A stretch of DNA of 64,000 nucleotides from an uncultured Eubacteriales bacterium. GTDB taxonomy: Bacteria > Bacillota > Clostridia > Oscillospirales > Oscillospiraceae. The position numbers were made by a program, and so were the translations under genes. Under the pieces are notes generated by a model that had not been told where the DNA came from, did no database searches, and saw only the letters and a list, made by a program, of their open reading frames with translations. The stretch lies in the NCBI GenBank assembly GCA_959602365.1, contig CAUGSS010000001.1:1-64000 (forward strand), in the 5' to 3' direction. Positions 1-9,426 of this stretch are shown in pieces; position 1 is the first letter of the stretch; every line of letters begins with the position of its first letter.

Positions 1-118
1 GCCGCTTTTTTGGCTGGCGCCCGAGGGATTTTTTTCCCCACGCGGTTCCTCCAGACAGCCGCGCCGGGTATTTGGCCGCGCCGCGTCTTGACATTTTGGC
101 AGCAGTATTCCGCCGCCG

Positions 119-1903
119 TCACTCGAACTGGCTGTAATAGAGGGCCGCATAGGCGCCCTTTTTGGCCAGCAGTTCCCTGTGGTTGCCCTGCTCGATAATG
201 TTGCCGTGCTCCATGAACAGGATCATGTCCGCGTCCCGGATGGTGGAGAGCCGGTGGGCGATGACAAAGCTGGTGCGCCCCCGCATCAGATGCTGCATGG
301 CCTTGCCGATCTCCGCCTCGGTGCGGGTGTCCACGCTGGAGGTGGCCTCGTCCAGGATGATGATGGGCGGGTTGCAGAGGAAGACCCGGGCGATGGTCAG
401 CAGCTGGCGCTGGCCGGCGGACAGGTTGGCCGCCTCGTTGTCCAGCACCGTGTCATAGCCCTGGGGCATGGTGCGGATAAAGTAGTCCACCTTGGCGGCC
501 TTGGCCGCCGCAACAATCTCCTCCCAGGTGGCGTCGGGCTTGCTGTAGGCGATGTTCTCCGCCACGGTGCCGCCGAACAGCCAGGTGTCCTGGAGCACCA
601 TGCCGAAATGCTTCCGCAGGCCGCCCCGGGTCATCTGGGCGGTGCTCACCCCGTCGATGGTAATCTGGCCGCCGTTGACCTCGTAGAAGCGCATCAGCAG
701 GTTGACCAGGGTGGTCTTGCCCGCGCCGGTGCTGCCCACCACGGCGATCTTCTGGCCCGGTTTGGCCTCAAAGCTGATGTCCCGCATCAGCAGCTGGCCG
801 GGCTGATAGCCAAAGCTGACATGCTGGAAGGCGATGTTGCCCCTGGCCCGCTCCAGCACGGCGGGGTGCTGGGGATCGGGAATCTCCTCTTCCTCGTCCA
901 GCAGCTCAAAGGTGCGCTTGGCGGAGGCCAGGGCGGACTGGAGGGAGTTGATCATAAAGGAGGCCTCGGTCAGCGGCTCCGCGGTCTGGTTGACGTACTG
1001 GAAGAAGGCCTGGACCACGCCCACGGTCATGGTGCCGTCCAGCATGGCCTTGCCGGCGATGATGGCGATGACCACGTTGGCCAGCCGGGTCAGCAGCCGG
1101 ATCAGCGGGTTGACGCAGTTGGTCAGGAAGTCCGCCTTCTGGTTGGCCGCCCGGTTTTTCTCCACGGCGGCGGTCACCTGCTCCAGGCTCTCCGCCTCGT
1201 GGTTGTAGGCCTTGATGACGTTTCTGCCGTTGTAGTATTCCTCCACCACGCCGGTCAGCTCGCCGATGGTCTCCTGGCGCTCTGCGGCGCAGCGCAGGTT
1301 TTGCTTGGCCACCAGCTTGGTGATGACCACACTGACCGCCATAAAGACCAGGAAGATGCAGGTCAGGGAGACGCTGTAGTAGAACATGACGGTCAGCGAG
1401 CCGATGATGGTGCCGATGGCCACCAGCAGCTTCAGCAGGCCGGTCTGGAGCACCTCGGCGATCTTATCCAGGTCGCTGGTGACCCGGCTGAGGATCTCGC
1501 CGGCCTTGTTCTGGTCGAAGAAGCGCAGCGGGAGCCGGTTGAGCTTCCGGGCGATCTGGCATCTCAGCTCCAGGTTCAGGCGCTCGGCCACGTTGGCCAT
1601 CAGATAGGATTGCAGATAGTAGAAGATCCAGGTGAAGAAGTACTGGGCGCTGAGCTGGATCAGCTCCCGGCCCATATTGGTCCAGGTGATGGCAAAGGGG
1701 GTGCCGTCCCGCCAGGCGGCCTGGATGCTCTGCCACAGGTGGTCGATCACCAGGGCGCTGTACATGGGGTTATAGATGCTCAGGGCGATGTAAATCACAA
1801 TGGAGACGGCGACTACGGTCAGACGGACGCGCTGCCCTTTGAGCTGGCTGAACAGCCGTACCACAGTGCTCCGGCTGCCGGCGTTTCTGGTCGTCTGGTT
1901 CAT
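119..1903 (-). CDS. ABC exporter, fused permease/ATPase, catalytic half of a heterodimer
   Basis: A 594-residue half-transporter. The N-terminal half is a six-helix exporter transmembrane domain and the C-terminal half (about 350-590) an ATPase with Walker A GSTGAGKTTL, signature LSAGQRQ and Walker B ILDEATSSVD, including the catalytic Glu. It starts with an ATGA overlap on the stop of the upstream half-transporter, so the two are co-translated and probably pair in the membrane as a heterodimer (LmrCD / TM287-288 type). Such pairs export drugs, lipids or peptides; the substrate cannot be read from sequence. A divergent TetR gene 2.2 kb upstream fits a drug-inducible efflux system. Confidence 0.93.
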   Translation of the reverse strand: MNQTTRNAGSRSTVVRLFSQLKGQRVRLTVVAVSIVIYIALSIYNPMYSALVIDHLWQSIQAAWRDGTPFAITWTNMGRELIQLSAQYFFTWIFYYLQSYLMANVAERLNLELRCQIARKLNRLPLRFFDQNKAGEILSRVTSDLDKIAEVLQTGLLKLLVAIGTIIGSLTVMFYYSVSLTCIFLVFMAVSVVITKLVAKQNLRCAAERQETIGELTGVVEEYYNGRNVIKAYNHEAESLEQVTAAVEKNRAANQKADFLTNCVNPLIRLLTRLANVVIAIIAGKAMLDGTMTVGVVQAFFQYVNQTAEPLTEASFMINSLQSALASAKRTFELLDEEEEIPDPQHPAVLERARGNIAFQHVSFGYQPGQLLMRDISFEAKPGQKIAVVGSTGAGKTTLVNLLMRFYEVNGGQITIDGVSTAQMTRGGLRKHFGMVLQDTWLFGGTVAENIAYSKPDATWEEIVAAAKAAKVDYFIRTMPQGYDTVLDNEAANLSAGQRQLLTIARVFLCNPPIIILDEATSSVDTRTEAEIGKAMQHLMRGRTSFVIAHRLSTIRDADMILFMEHGNIIEQGNHRELLAKKGAYAALYYSQFE

Positions 1904-3636
1904 GCCTTCTCGGCCTCCTTTGTCTGAGATTCATAGATTTCCCGATAGACCGCGCAGTTCTGCATCAGCTCCTCGTGGGTGCCGATGCCGGCCATCTGTC
2001 CCTCATTGAGCACCACAATGCGGTTTGCGTGCCGGATGGTGCTCACCCGCTGGGCGATGATCAGCACGGCCGCATCCTGGGTCTCCTGGGCCAGGGCCTT
2101 CCGCAGGGCCGCGTCGGTTTTGAAATCCAAAGCGGAAAAGCTGTCGTCGAAGATGTACAGCTCGGGCTTTTTGACCAGAGCCCGGGCGATGGACAGCCGC
2201 TGTTTCTGTCCGCCGGAGAAGTTGGTGCCGCCCTGGGCCACGAAGGAGTCCAGCCCGTTGGGCAGGGAGCGGATGAAGTCCCCGGCCTGGGCCACGTCCG
2301 CGGCGTGCATCAGCTCCTCCTCAGCGGCGTCCTTGTTGCCGTAGCGCAGGTTGCTGGCGATGGTGCCGGAGAACAGCCAGGCCTTCTGCTGGACATAGGC
2401 CAGGTGGTCCCGCAGATAGTGCTGGGTCATCTGCCGGATGTCGGTGCCGTTCAGGCAGACCGAGCCGCTGGTTACGTCGTGGAACCGCAGGATCAGGGAG
2501 GCCACAGTGGATTTGCCGCTGCCCGTGCCGCCGATGATGGCGGTGGTCTCGCCCCGTCGGCAGACAAAGTTCAGGTGGCTGAGGGTGTCCTCCTCCGCGT
2601 CGGCAAAGCGGAAGGAGACGTCCCGGAAGGCGAGCACCTCGTCCCCGGAGTCGTCGGAGCCCTTGGGATCCTGGGTGACCATGTCCTGAATCTCAGGCGT
2701 GTGCTCCAGAACAGCCTGCACCCGCTCGCAGCACTCCAGGGCCCGGGGCATGGTCAGGATGACCATCTGGGCCATCATCAGGAAGAAGAGCACCATCATG
2801 GCATAGGCGATGACGGCGGTGATGTCGCCGATCTTAAAGTTCCCGCTGCTGATCCGTCCGCCGCTGAGCCAGTAGACAATGATGACGAACAGGTTGATGA
2901 ACAGGAAGGACAGGCCGTCCAGGTTGGCAAAACGCCGGTTAGCCTTGATGGAGGTCTCGGCATAGGCGGCGAAGGAATCCCCCATCCGTTTCTCCTCCCG
3001 CTTCTCGCTGTTGAAGGCCCGGACCACCCGGACGCCGGTCAGATTTTCCAGCAGAATGGTGGACAGCCGGTCCAGCAGCTTTTGCAGCTTCTGGAACAGG
3101 GGCGCCGCGCTGCGTATGATGAACAGGGCCAGCACAAAGACCACCGCGATCACCGCCAGCAGAATAAAGCCCATCTCCACGTCCAGGCTGAAGGTCAGCA
3201 CCAGGGCCACAATGAATATGACCGGGACCGGCAGCACCATCTGGATGAAGCTGGTCAGGGCAAACTGGATGGTGGTGATGTCGGACACGGTTCGGGTGGT
3301 GATGGAGGCGGTGCCGAACTGGCGGAAGTCGTAGATGGACAGCTTCAGGGATTTTTTGTACAGGGCCACCCGCATGTCCTTGCCCACCTGGGCGGACAGG
3401 GTGGCGCATGCATAGCCCCCCAGAATAGCGCAGAGGCTGGAGATCAGTGAAGCTGCCGCCATCATGAGTCCGGTGTGGAGTAACGTGTCGAAAGAGGTGC
3501 CCGATACCCCCAGATTGAGCAGTTCTGCAGCAAAGGAAGAGATGATCAGTGCTCCTGTGACATCGATAATGAGCAGTAAAATGGTTGCCGCGCAGAGCGT
3601 TCGATGGGGCTTAAGAAATTGCAGAATCAGTTTCAT
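1900..3636 (-). CDS. ABC exporter, fused permease/ATPase, degenerate-site half of a heterodimer
   Basis: A 578-residue half-transporter with an exporter transmembrane domain then an ATPase (Walker A GGTGSGKSTV, signature FSGGQKQRLS). Walker B reads IFDDSFSALD, so the catalytic Glu after Walker B is Asp, the mark of the degenerate nucleotide site in heterodimeric exporters. The start at 3636 is chosen because GGAAAGG lies 11 nt upstream and the protein begins MKLILQFLKPHR as family members do. The frame stays open for 88 more codons into the leader, but that part resembles no protein. First gene of a two-gene operon; its stop overlaps the next start. Confidence 0.92.
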   Translation of the reverse strand: MKLILQFLKPHRTLCAATILLLIIDVTGALIISSFAAELLNLGVSGTSFDTLLHTGLMMAAASLISSLCAILGGYACATLSAQVGKDMRVALYKKSLKLSIYDFRQFGTASITTRTVSDITTIQFALTSFIQMVLPVPVIFIVALVLTFSLDVEMGFILLAVIAVVFVLALFIIRSAAPLFQKLQKLLDRLSTILLENLTGVRVVRAFNSEKREEKRMGDSFAAYAETSIKANRRFANLDGLSFLFINLFVIIVYWLSGGRISSGNFKIGDITAVIAYAMMVLFFLMMAQMVILTMPRALECCERVQAVLEHTPEIQDMVTQDPKGSDDSGDEVLAFRDVSFRFADAEEDTLSHLNFVCRRGETTAIIGGTGSGKSTVASLILRFHDVTSGSVCLNGTDIRQMTQHYLRDHLAYVQQKAWLFSGTIASNLRYGNKDAAEEELMHAADVAQAGDFIRSLPNGLDSFVAQGGTNFSGGQKQRLSIARALVKKPELYIFDDSFSALDFKTDAALRKALAQETQDAAVLIIAQRVSTIRHANRIVVLNEGQMAGIGTHEELMQNCAVYREIYESQTKEAEKA

Positions 3637-3674
3637 CGCTTTTTCATCCTTTCCTGAAATATAGAAAAGCCGCC

Positions 3675-3697
3675 CGGTTATTCTTTCGAAATAACCG
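3675..3697 (-). terminator. Hairpin in the exporter leader, possible attenuator
   Basis: Arms CGGTTATT and AATAACCG pair perfectly around a 7-nt loop. On the minus strand the stem is followed by GGCGGCTTTTC. It lies 39 nt before the exporter start codon, so it could attenuate transcription or mask the ribosome site. Confidence 0.4.
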
Positions 3698-3910
3698 AGC
3701 GCACTCGACATCTTTTCCGGTCGTTGCGGCTGCGGCCGCAAACCTTCTCCGATGACCCAGTATGGAATTTGGATATGCGGACATTCCGCGCTTCCGTGCG
3801 AGATGTCAGACGCATGCGGCGCGTTTTCCCCGGCATCGGGGGAGGATCCGGCGCGGTCCTCCGGAACGGCGGCTGGATCAAAACCTGCCTCAGCAACCAA
3901 GCTGCGGGCT

Positions 3911-3938
3911 AGTATACCATATGTAATTGATTTGTCAA
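3911..3938 (-). promoter_or_regulatory. Promoter of the ABC exporter operon
   Basis: On the minus strand TTGACA (3938-3933), a 16-nt spacer, then TATACT (3916-3911). This gives a leader of roughly 265 nt before the start at 3636. Confidence 0.7.
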
Positions 3939-4027
3939 CCCCCGGAGGAAAACATTTTTCCTCCGGCCGGCACCGGGCGGATGGAGCGGGGTGTGGGTTG
4001 GAGCAGGGAGGATTTATTTCCGATGTG

Positions 4028-4056
4028 TTGATTTTTTCAGATATTTATAATATGAT
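4028..4056 (+). promoter_or_regulatory. Probable promoter of the TetR gene
   Basis: TTGATT, 17-nt spacer, TATGAT, about 85 nt before the GTG start. An overlapping TATAAT at 4046 has worse spacing. Confidence 0.5.
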
Positions 4057-4084
4057 AGAGAAAATTTCAGGGACAGCAGGAGGT

Positions 4085-4108
4085 GCTCTGTGGCGTAAGC
4101 CACAGAGC
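4085..4108. promoter_or_regulatory. Perfect 24-bp palindrome upstream of the TetR gene
   Basis: Arms GCTCTGTGGC and GCCACAGAGC flank GTAA. It lies just downstream of the presumed TetR transcription start, where a TetR operator for autoregulation would sit. It could equally be an mRNA hairpin. Confidence 0.45.
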
Positions 4109-4139
4109 TTGCCGTGTATGGCCCAGGGAGGGAAGAGCC

Positions 4140-4715
4140 GTGGAGCGGAAGCGGTCGGAGGATCTGCGGGTGCGCAAGACCCGGGAGGCCATTCACCGGG
4201 CATTTCAAGAGCTGATCTGTGAAAAGGACTATGACCAGATCACCGTCAAGGAGCTGGCCCAGCGGGCCCAGATCAACCGAAAGACCTTTTACCTGCACTA
4301 CGACAGCCTGGACGAGCTGCTGGGGGAGCTGCAGGAGGAGCTGGCGGAGCATTTCATCCGGCAGAAGGTGTCCTACCGCAGCATGGAGGACATCCGGGCG
4401 CTGATCCGGCTCTTCTTTGAGCGGGCGGCCGACCTGCCGCTGCTCCATGAGCGGCTGATGTGCAGCGGCAGCTACCGCCCGGTGTGGGAGGGGATCAACC
4501 GGCGGATCATGGACTTCCGGCGGGAGACCAACCGGGGGGTGTTTGGCCTGGGGGAATATGAGGAAAACCTCGTGTTTGCCTATTATGGGGCCAATTCCAC
4601 CCTGCTCTACCGCCAGTGGGTGGCAGACGGCAAACGCCTCCCGCTGGAGACGCTGATCGAACTGGCCACAAAACTGATCTGCGGCGGTATGTCCAGCGTG
4701 GTGCCGGAGGGATAG
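4140..4715 (+). CDS. TetR/AcrR family transcriptional regulator
   Basis: A 191-residue regulator with an N-terminal three-helix DNA-binding domain (TREAIHRAFQELI...ITVKELAQRAQINRKTFYLHY) and a helical ligand-binding C-terminal half. The GTG at 4140 is preferred because GGGAGGGAAG lies a few bases upstream and homologues begin just before KTREAI; upstream codons look non-coding. It is divergent from the ABC exporter operon, the usual arrangement for a repressor that senses an efflux substrate. That it controls the exporter is inferred from position only. Confidence 0.88.
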   Translation: MERKRSEDLRVRKTREAIHRAFQELICEKDYDQITVKELAQRAQINRKTFYLHYDSLDELLGELQEELAEHFIRQKVSYRSMEDIRALIRLFFERAADLPLLHERLMCSGSYRPVWEGINRRIMDFRRETNRGVFGLGEYEENLVFAYYGANSTLLYRQWVADGKRLPLETLIELATKLICGGMSSVVPEG

Positions 4716-4832
4716 CGCCGTGAACAGATGGGCTTTCGCGCCGGTTTATAAACTGTTTATAATTGATTTAACCGTTTGTTAGAGGGACGCGGTAGGATAG
4801 ATGGCAGCAACAGTGGAAGGAGAAACTGCGAA

Positions 4833-7196
4833 ATGATATCACATTTTTCCCCGGACGCCAATTCGGGGTTGACGGAAGAACAGGTTGCAGAAAAGCGGGC
4901 CCAGGGCCGGCAGAACACCCTGCCGGAAAAGGGAACCAAGACCATTGGTCAGATCCTGAAGGACAACATCTGCACGCTGTTCAACCTGTTCAATGTGCTG
5001 ATCGCCATCGCCCTGGCCCTGGTGGGGGCCTGGTCGAATATGCTGTTTATTCTGATCATTACATTCAACACTTTGATCGGCATTGCCCAGGAGATTCGCG
5101 CCAAGCACATGCTGGACAAGCTCTCACTGCTCTCTGTGCCCACGGCCAGGGTGGTCCGGGACGGCGCCCTCTCAGAGCTGTCGGTCCAGGAGCTGGTGGA
5201 GGAGGACGTCATCGAGCTGGACTCCGGCCGGCAGGTGTGTTCCGATTCGGTGATTTTGAGCGGTCAGGTGGAGGTCAACGAGTCTCTGCTGACCGGAGAG
5301 TCCGACCCCATCTTCAAGTCCGTGGGGGATCACCTGCTCTCCGGCAGCTTTATCATCAGCGGTCGGTGCCGCGCCTGCGTGGAACATGTGGGCATGGAGA
5401 ACTACGCCTCCAAGCTGGCCCACGAGGCCAAGCAGCAGCGCGGAGTACAGTCTGAGCTGCTCTCTTCCATGCGGAAGGTGACCCGGTTTACCGCCTATCT
5501 GATTCCGCCGCTGGGGGTTCTGCTCTTTTTGGAGGCCTACTTCCTGCGCAATGCCGCCCTGGATGAGTCGGTCATCACCACGGCGGCGGCCCTGCTGGGA
5601 ATGCTGCCCAAGGGACTGGTCCTGCTGATCAGCATCAGCCTGGCCGCCGGCATCGCCATGCTGGCCAAGAAGCAGGTGCTGGTGCAGGAGCTGTTTGCCC
5701 TGGAGACCCTGGCCCATGTGGACACCCTGTGCCTGGACAAGACGGGTACCCTGACCCAGGGGGCCATGCAGGTGGAGGAGGTCCGGCTGACCGATCTGGG
5801 GCGGAGCATGCCCTTTGAGGAGATCATGGGCTCCTTCCTCCGCTGTTCCGATGACAACAACGCCACGTTCCAGGCGCTGCAGTCCCATTTTGCCGCCGGC
5901 GGCAGCATTGCCGCGGTGGGGAAGATCCCCTTTTCCTCGGAGCGGAAGTGGAGCGCAGTTCAGTTTTCGGATTACACCTTTGTGGTGGGAGCGCCGGAGC
6001 GGCTGGCGGACCAGGAGGCGGTGCGCTTCCTGGAAAAGGAGTTTTACGCCGGCCGGCGGGTGCTGCTGGCGGGCATCACCCGGGAGCCTGTGGCAGCGGA
6101 TCAGCCGCTGCCCGAGATCCAGGGGCTGGCCACCATCGTGCTCTCCGACCCGATCCGCCCCAACGCCGCCGAGACCCTGGCCTATTTCAAGCAGGAGGGC
6201 GTGGATCTGAAGCTCATCTCGGGGGATAACCCGGTGACCGTCTCCGCCCTGGCGGCCAAGGCGGGCTTTCCGGACGCGGAGCGCTACATTGATATGAGCA
6301 CTGTGACCGGGCCGGAGGAGCTGGAGCGGGCCGCCCGGGAGTACTCGGTGTTTGGCCGGGTGTCGCCCCAGCAGAAGAAGCAGCTGGTTCAGGCGCTGCA
6401 AAAGGCCGGCCACAAGGTGGCCATGACCGGAGACGGTGTCAACGATCTGCTGGCCCTTCGGGAGGCGGACTGCGGCATTGCGGTGGCCGAGGGCAGCGAC
6501 GCGGCCCGGCAGGTGGCCCAGGTGGTGCTGCTGAATTCCGATTTCTCCTCGCTGCCTGAGGTGCTGGCCCAGGGCCGCCGGGTGGTCAACAATATCACCC
6601 GGGTGGCAGGGGTTTTCTTCGTGAAGACCATCTACTCCATTTTGCTGTCCATCGCCTGCATTCTGCTGAATATTCCCTTCCCCTTTGTGCCGATCCAGAT
6701 CACGCTCATCGACCTGCTCATTGAGGGATATCCCTCCTTCTTCATGTCCTTTGAGCCGGATGGGCGGAAGGTCACCGGGCGCTTTTTGCCCTCGGTGCTG
6801 CGGCGGGCGGTGCCCAATGCGGTTTCCATCCTGATCTGTTTCCTGCTCTGGCTGGTGCTGTCCTCGCTGCTGCACATTCCGGAGGCCCAGGCCGACGCGC
6901 TGTTTTATCTGCTGGTGGGCACGGTGGGCATCCAGGCGGTGTTCAAGGCCAGCTGGCCCCTCAACCCGCTGCGCATCTTCCTGTGCGTCACCATGACGGT
7001 GGGATATTTTGCCGCAGTGGTCCTGTTCCACTCCATTCTGGAGCTGGTGCTGCCCACGGCCCCCATCCTGCTGCTCCTGGTCAGTTTTGCGCTGCTGAGT
7101 TTCCTGATTGAGCGGGGGATGACCGGGCTGATCAACTATGTGACAGCCCGCCGGAAGCGCCAGGGGCTGGAGGACACCTCTTTGCTGCATCTGTAA
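4833..7196 (+). CDS. P-type cation-transporting ATPase
   Basis: A 787-residue P-type ATPase. It shows the TGES actuator motif, phosphorylation motif DKTGTLT with Asp302, hinge motif GDGVNDLLALREADCGIA and about ten membrane segments. Membrane helix 4 carries PKGL rather than the PEGL of P2 calcium pumps, as in the poorly characterised Exp7-like ATPases of Gram-positives. No N-terminal heavy-metal domain or CxxC is present, so copper or cadmium export is unlikely; the ion is unknown. The start is set at 4833 by AAGGAG ten bases upstream. A two-component system follows 33 bp downstream and may share the transcript. Confidence 0.9.
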   Translation: MISHFSPDANSGLTEEQVAEKRAQGRQNTLPEKGTKTIGQILKDNICTLFNLFNVLIAIALALVGAWSNMLFILIITFNTLIGIAQEIRAKHMLDKLSLLSVPTARVVRDGALSELSVQELVEEDVIELDSGRQVCSDSVILSGQVEVNESLLTGESDPIFKSVGDHLLSGSFIISGRCRACVEHVGMENYASKLAHEAKQQRGVQSELLSSMRKVTRFTAYLIPPLGVLLFLEAYFLRNAALDESVITTAAALLGMLPKGLVLLISISLAAGIAMLAKKQVLVQELFALETLAHVDTLCLDKTGTLTQGAMQVEEVRLTDLGRSMPFEEIMGSFLRCSDDNNATFQALQSHFAAGGSIAAVGKIPFSSERKWSAVQFSDYTFVVGAPERLADQEAVRFLEKEFYAGRRVLLAGITREPVAADQPLPEIQGLATIVLSDPIRPNAAETLAYFKQEGVDLKLISGDNPVTVSALAAKAGFPDAERYIDMSTVTGPEELERAAREYSVFGRVSPQQKKQLVQALQKAGHKVAMTGDGVNDLLALREADCGIAVAEGSDAARQVAQVVLLNSDFSSLPEVLAQGRRVVNNITRVAGVFFVKTIYSILLSIACILLNIPFPFVPIQITLIDLLIEGYPSFFMSFEPDGRKVTGRFLPSVLRRAVPNAVSILICFLLWLVLSSLLHIPEAQADALFYLLVGTVGIQAVFKASWPLNPLRIFLCVTMTVGYFAAVVLFHSILELVLPTAPILLLLVSFALLSFLIERGMTGLINYVTARRKRQGLEDTSLLHL

Positions 7197-7229
7197 TCGA
7201 GCTGCCGGAGTTCAGGGAGAGCGCCTGTT

Positions 7230-8708
7230 ATGACCATTCGAAAGAGACTGTTGATTTCCAATATTCTGATGCTGGCCATACCGGCCCTGCTCTCGCTGCT
7301 GGCCCTGGCCGCCGCCGTGCTGCTCTGGGTTTCCATTGCCCTGCCCGATTCCAGCTATCGGCTGCTGAGCCGGGATGAGCTGGGGGAGACCCGGGGGGAA
7401 CTGGTGGCGCTGGCCGGGGACTGGCTTGCCGAGCCGAATGCAGACCGCCGGGGGGAGCTGATGGATCAGATCACCCGGCTCAGCGAGCAGAACCGGATGG
7501 CCCTGGTATTGGAACAGGGGGGGACAGAGCTCTGCCGGGTGGGCAGCTCCGCGGCCGCAGGCCAGACCCAGCTGGCGGAGGCCCTGGAGGCGCTGGGAGG
7601 AGAGGGCACTGTGTCCGACGGCGGCACAGAACTCTACGGCGCCCGGATCTCCGCCGGGGACGGCGTCTGTCAGATCGAGATTTACAATCCTGTGGTCTCC
7701 TTGCCGGAGGATGGCCTTGAGGATCTCGCCATCAGTTTTGGCTTCTTTGTGGTGGTGGTGGTCCTGTTCATCGCCTTCTTGACCAACCGCTTTTTGATCC
7801 GGTTCGTCTTTCGGAACATTTCAGGCCCCCTCCAGACGCTCACCGAGGGGGTGCGGCAGATTCAGAACGGCAACCTGGCCCACCGGATCTCCTATTCCAG
7901 CCGGGATGAATTCCGCCCGGTCTGTGAGGCCTTTAACGACATGGCGGAGCGGATGCAGCGCTCCTCAGAGCAGTCCCTGCGGGAGGAGGCCAGCCGCAAG
8001 GAGCTGTTGGCCAGCATTTCCCACGATGTCCGCTCTCCGCTGACCTCCATTCGGGCCTATGTGGAGGGGCTGCTGGACGGGGTGGCGGACACCCCGGAGA
8101 AGCAGCGGGACTATCTGTCCACCATCCAGGCCAAGACCGTGGAGATGGACCAGATGGTGAGCAAGCTCTTTCTGTTCTCCAAAATGGACATGGGGGAGTA
8201 TCCCTACAGCCCGGAGGTGCTGGACCCCGCTGCGGAGACCCGGGATTTCCTGGCGGCCTCCGGGGAGGAATACCGGCGCCGGGGGCTGGACATTCGGGTG
8301 GACTCCATGCCCCGGGGCGCCTATATCCTGGCCGACCCCACCTATTTCCGCAGCATCCTGATGAACCTGCTGGACAACAGCGCCAAATACAGGCATCGGG
8401 AGCGGGGGCATGTCACCCTCACCGGAGGTCGCGACGGGACGGACTTCCTGCTCTGGGTGGATGATGACGGCCCGGGTGTCCCGGAAGAGGCGCTGAGCAA
8501 GCTGTTTGACGTGTTTTACCGCGACGACCCGGCCCGGAAAAAGACCGACCAGGGCAGCGGTCTTGGGCTGGCCATTGTGGCCAAGAGCGTGGAGCGGATG
8601 GGCGGCGCCATTCATGCGGAGAACCTGCCTGAGGGCGGGCTGAGGATGGCACTGCGCATTCCGCTGGCAGAGAGGAGGCCGGAGGATGAAGCGGATTCTG
8701 ATTGTTGA
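7230..8708 (+). CDS. Membrane sensor histidine kinase
   Basis: 492 residues. Membrane helices lie near 11-37 and 166-190 and enclose an extracytoplasmic sensor of about 130 residues; then come HAMP (about 190-245), HisKA with His265 in SISHDVRSPLTS, and an HATPase domain (about 365-480) with an N-box near LLDNSAKYRHRE and the G-box GSGLGLAIV. It overlaps its response regulator by 23 nt, so the two form one translational unit. The signal is unknown. The P-type ATPase just upstream suggests an ion or envelope stress, which is inference. Confidence 0.93.
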   Translation: MTIRKRLLISNILMLAIPALLSLLALAAAVLLWVSIALPDSSYRLLSRDELGETRGELVALAGDWLAEPNADRRGELMDQITRLSEQNRMALVLEQGGTELCRVGSSAAAGQTQLAEALEALGGEGTVSDGGTELYGARISAGDGVCQIEIYNPVVSLPEDGLEDLAISFGFFVVVVVLFIAFLTNRFLIRFVFRNISGPLQTLTEGVRQIQNGNLAHRISYSSRDEFRPVCEAFNDMAERMQRSSEQSLREEASRKELLASISHDVRSPLTSIRAYVEGLLDGVADTPEKQRDYLSTIQAKTVEMDQMVSKLFLFSKMDMGEYPYSPEVLDPAAETRDFLAASGEEYRRRGLDIRVDSMPRGAYILADPTYFRSILMNLLDNSAKYRHRERGHVTLTGGRDGTDFLLWVDDDGPGVPEEALSKLFDVFYRDDPARKKTDQGSGLGLAIVAKSVERMGGAIHAENLPEGGLRMALRIPLAERRPEDEADSDC

Positions 8709-9378
8709 GGACGACGAGACCATTGCCGCCATTGAGCGGGACTATTTGGTGCTCAGTGAGTTTGAGGTGGACATTGCCGCCACCGGCGCCGACGGGATCG
8801 CCCTGGGGCGCTCCGGCCGCTATGACCTGATCCTGTTGGATTTGATGCTCCCGGGGGTGGACGGCTTTACCGTGTGCCGCACCCTGCGGGAGACGTTGGA
8901 CATCCCCATCCTGATGGTGACCGCCCGGCAGGAGGACATCGACAAGATCAAAGGCCTGGGCATGGGGGCGGACGACTACATTACAAAACCATTCTCCCCC
9001 AATGTTCTGGTGGCCCGGATCAAGGCCCACCTGGCCCGCTATGACCGGTTGAAACGGCCCTCCCGTGAGACGGCGCCCCCTGAGATTGACATGGGCGATC
9101 TGGTGGTGCGCACCGACTCCCGGCGGGTGTTTGTGGACGGGGAAGAGGTAGAGCTGAAAAACAAGGAATACGAACTGCTGCTGTTTTTGATCTCCAATGC
9201 GGACATTGTGTTCAGCAAGGAGACGCTCTACGAGCGCATCTGGGGCTATGACGCCCTGGGGGACAGCGCCACAGTGGCGGTGCACATCAACCGCCTGCGG
9301 GAAAAAATTGAGCGCAACCCCTCGGAACCCCGGCACATTCAGACGGTCTGGGGCGTGGGCTACCGTTTCAAGCCCTGA
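8686..9378 (+). CDS. OmpR/PhoB-family response regulator
   Basis: 230 residues: receiver domain with acidic pocket EDD (9-11), phospho-acceptor Asp52 in LLDLMLP and conserved Lys in ITKPF, then a winged-helix DNA-binding domain (about 130-230) ending in the typical TVWGVGYRF. The ATG at 8686 lies inside the 3' end of the kinase gene and is preceded by GGAGGCCGGAGG. It is the cognate partner of the upstream kinase. Confidence 0.95.
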   Translation: MKRILIVEDDETIAAIERDYLVLSEFEVDIAATGADGIALGRSGRYDLILLDLMLPGVDGFTVCRTLRETLDIPILMVTARQEDIDKIKGLGMGADDYITKPFSPNVLVARIKAHLARYDRLKRPSRETAPPEIDMGDLVVRTDSRRVFVDGEEVELKNKEYELLLFLISNADIVFSKETLYERIWGYDALGDSATVAVHINRLREKIERNPSEPRHIQTVWGVGYRFKP

Positions 9379-9426
9379 GAGGGCGCGGATTTGCCCGGAG
9401 ACGGGCAGGGACAGGGGGGACAGGAC

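Larger units (their letters stand above)
3637..4139. other. Divergent regulatory region between ABC exporter operon and TetR gene
   Basis: No gene is supported here. It holds the exporter promoter (3911-3938, minus), a leader of about 265 nt ending in a hairpin, the TetR promoter (4028-4056, plus) and a perfect palindrome at 4085-4108. Confidence 0.7.

Noticed and set aside
3637..3900. 88-codon in-frame N-terminal extension of the ABC exporter
   Set aside because: The ATG at 3636 has a good ribosome site and matches family N-termini; the extension begins only a few bases from the promoter's start point and has no domain.
5172..7190. 672-codon open frame antisense to the P-type ATPase, and similar long antisense frames at 179-1927, 1975-3450, 17336-18874 and 20174-22729
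   Set aside because: All lie opposite well-recognised genes, are rich in Gly, His, Gln and Arg, and show no families. High GC removes stop codons from these frames.
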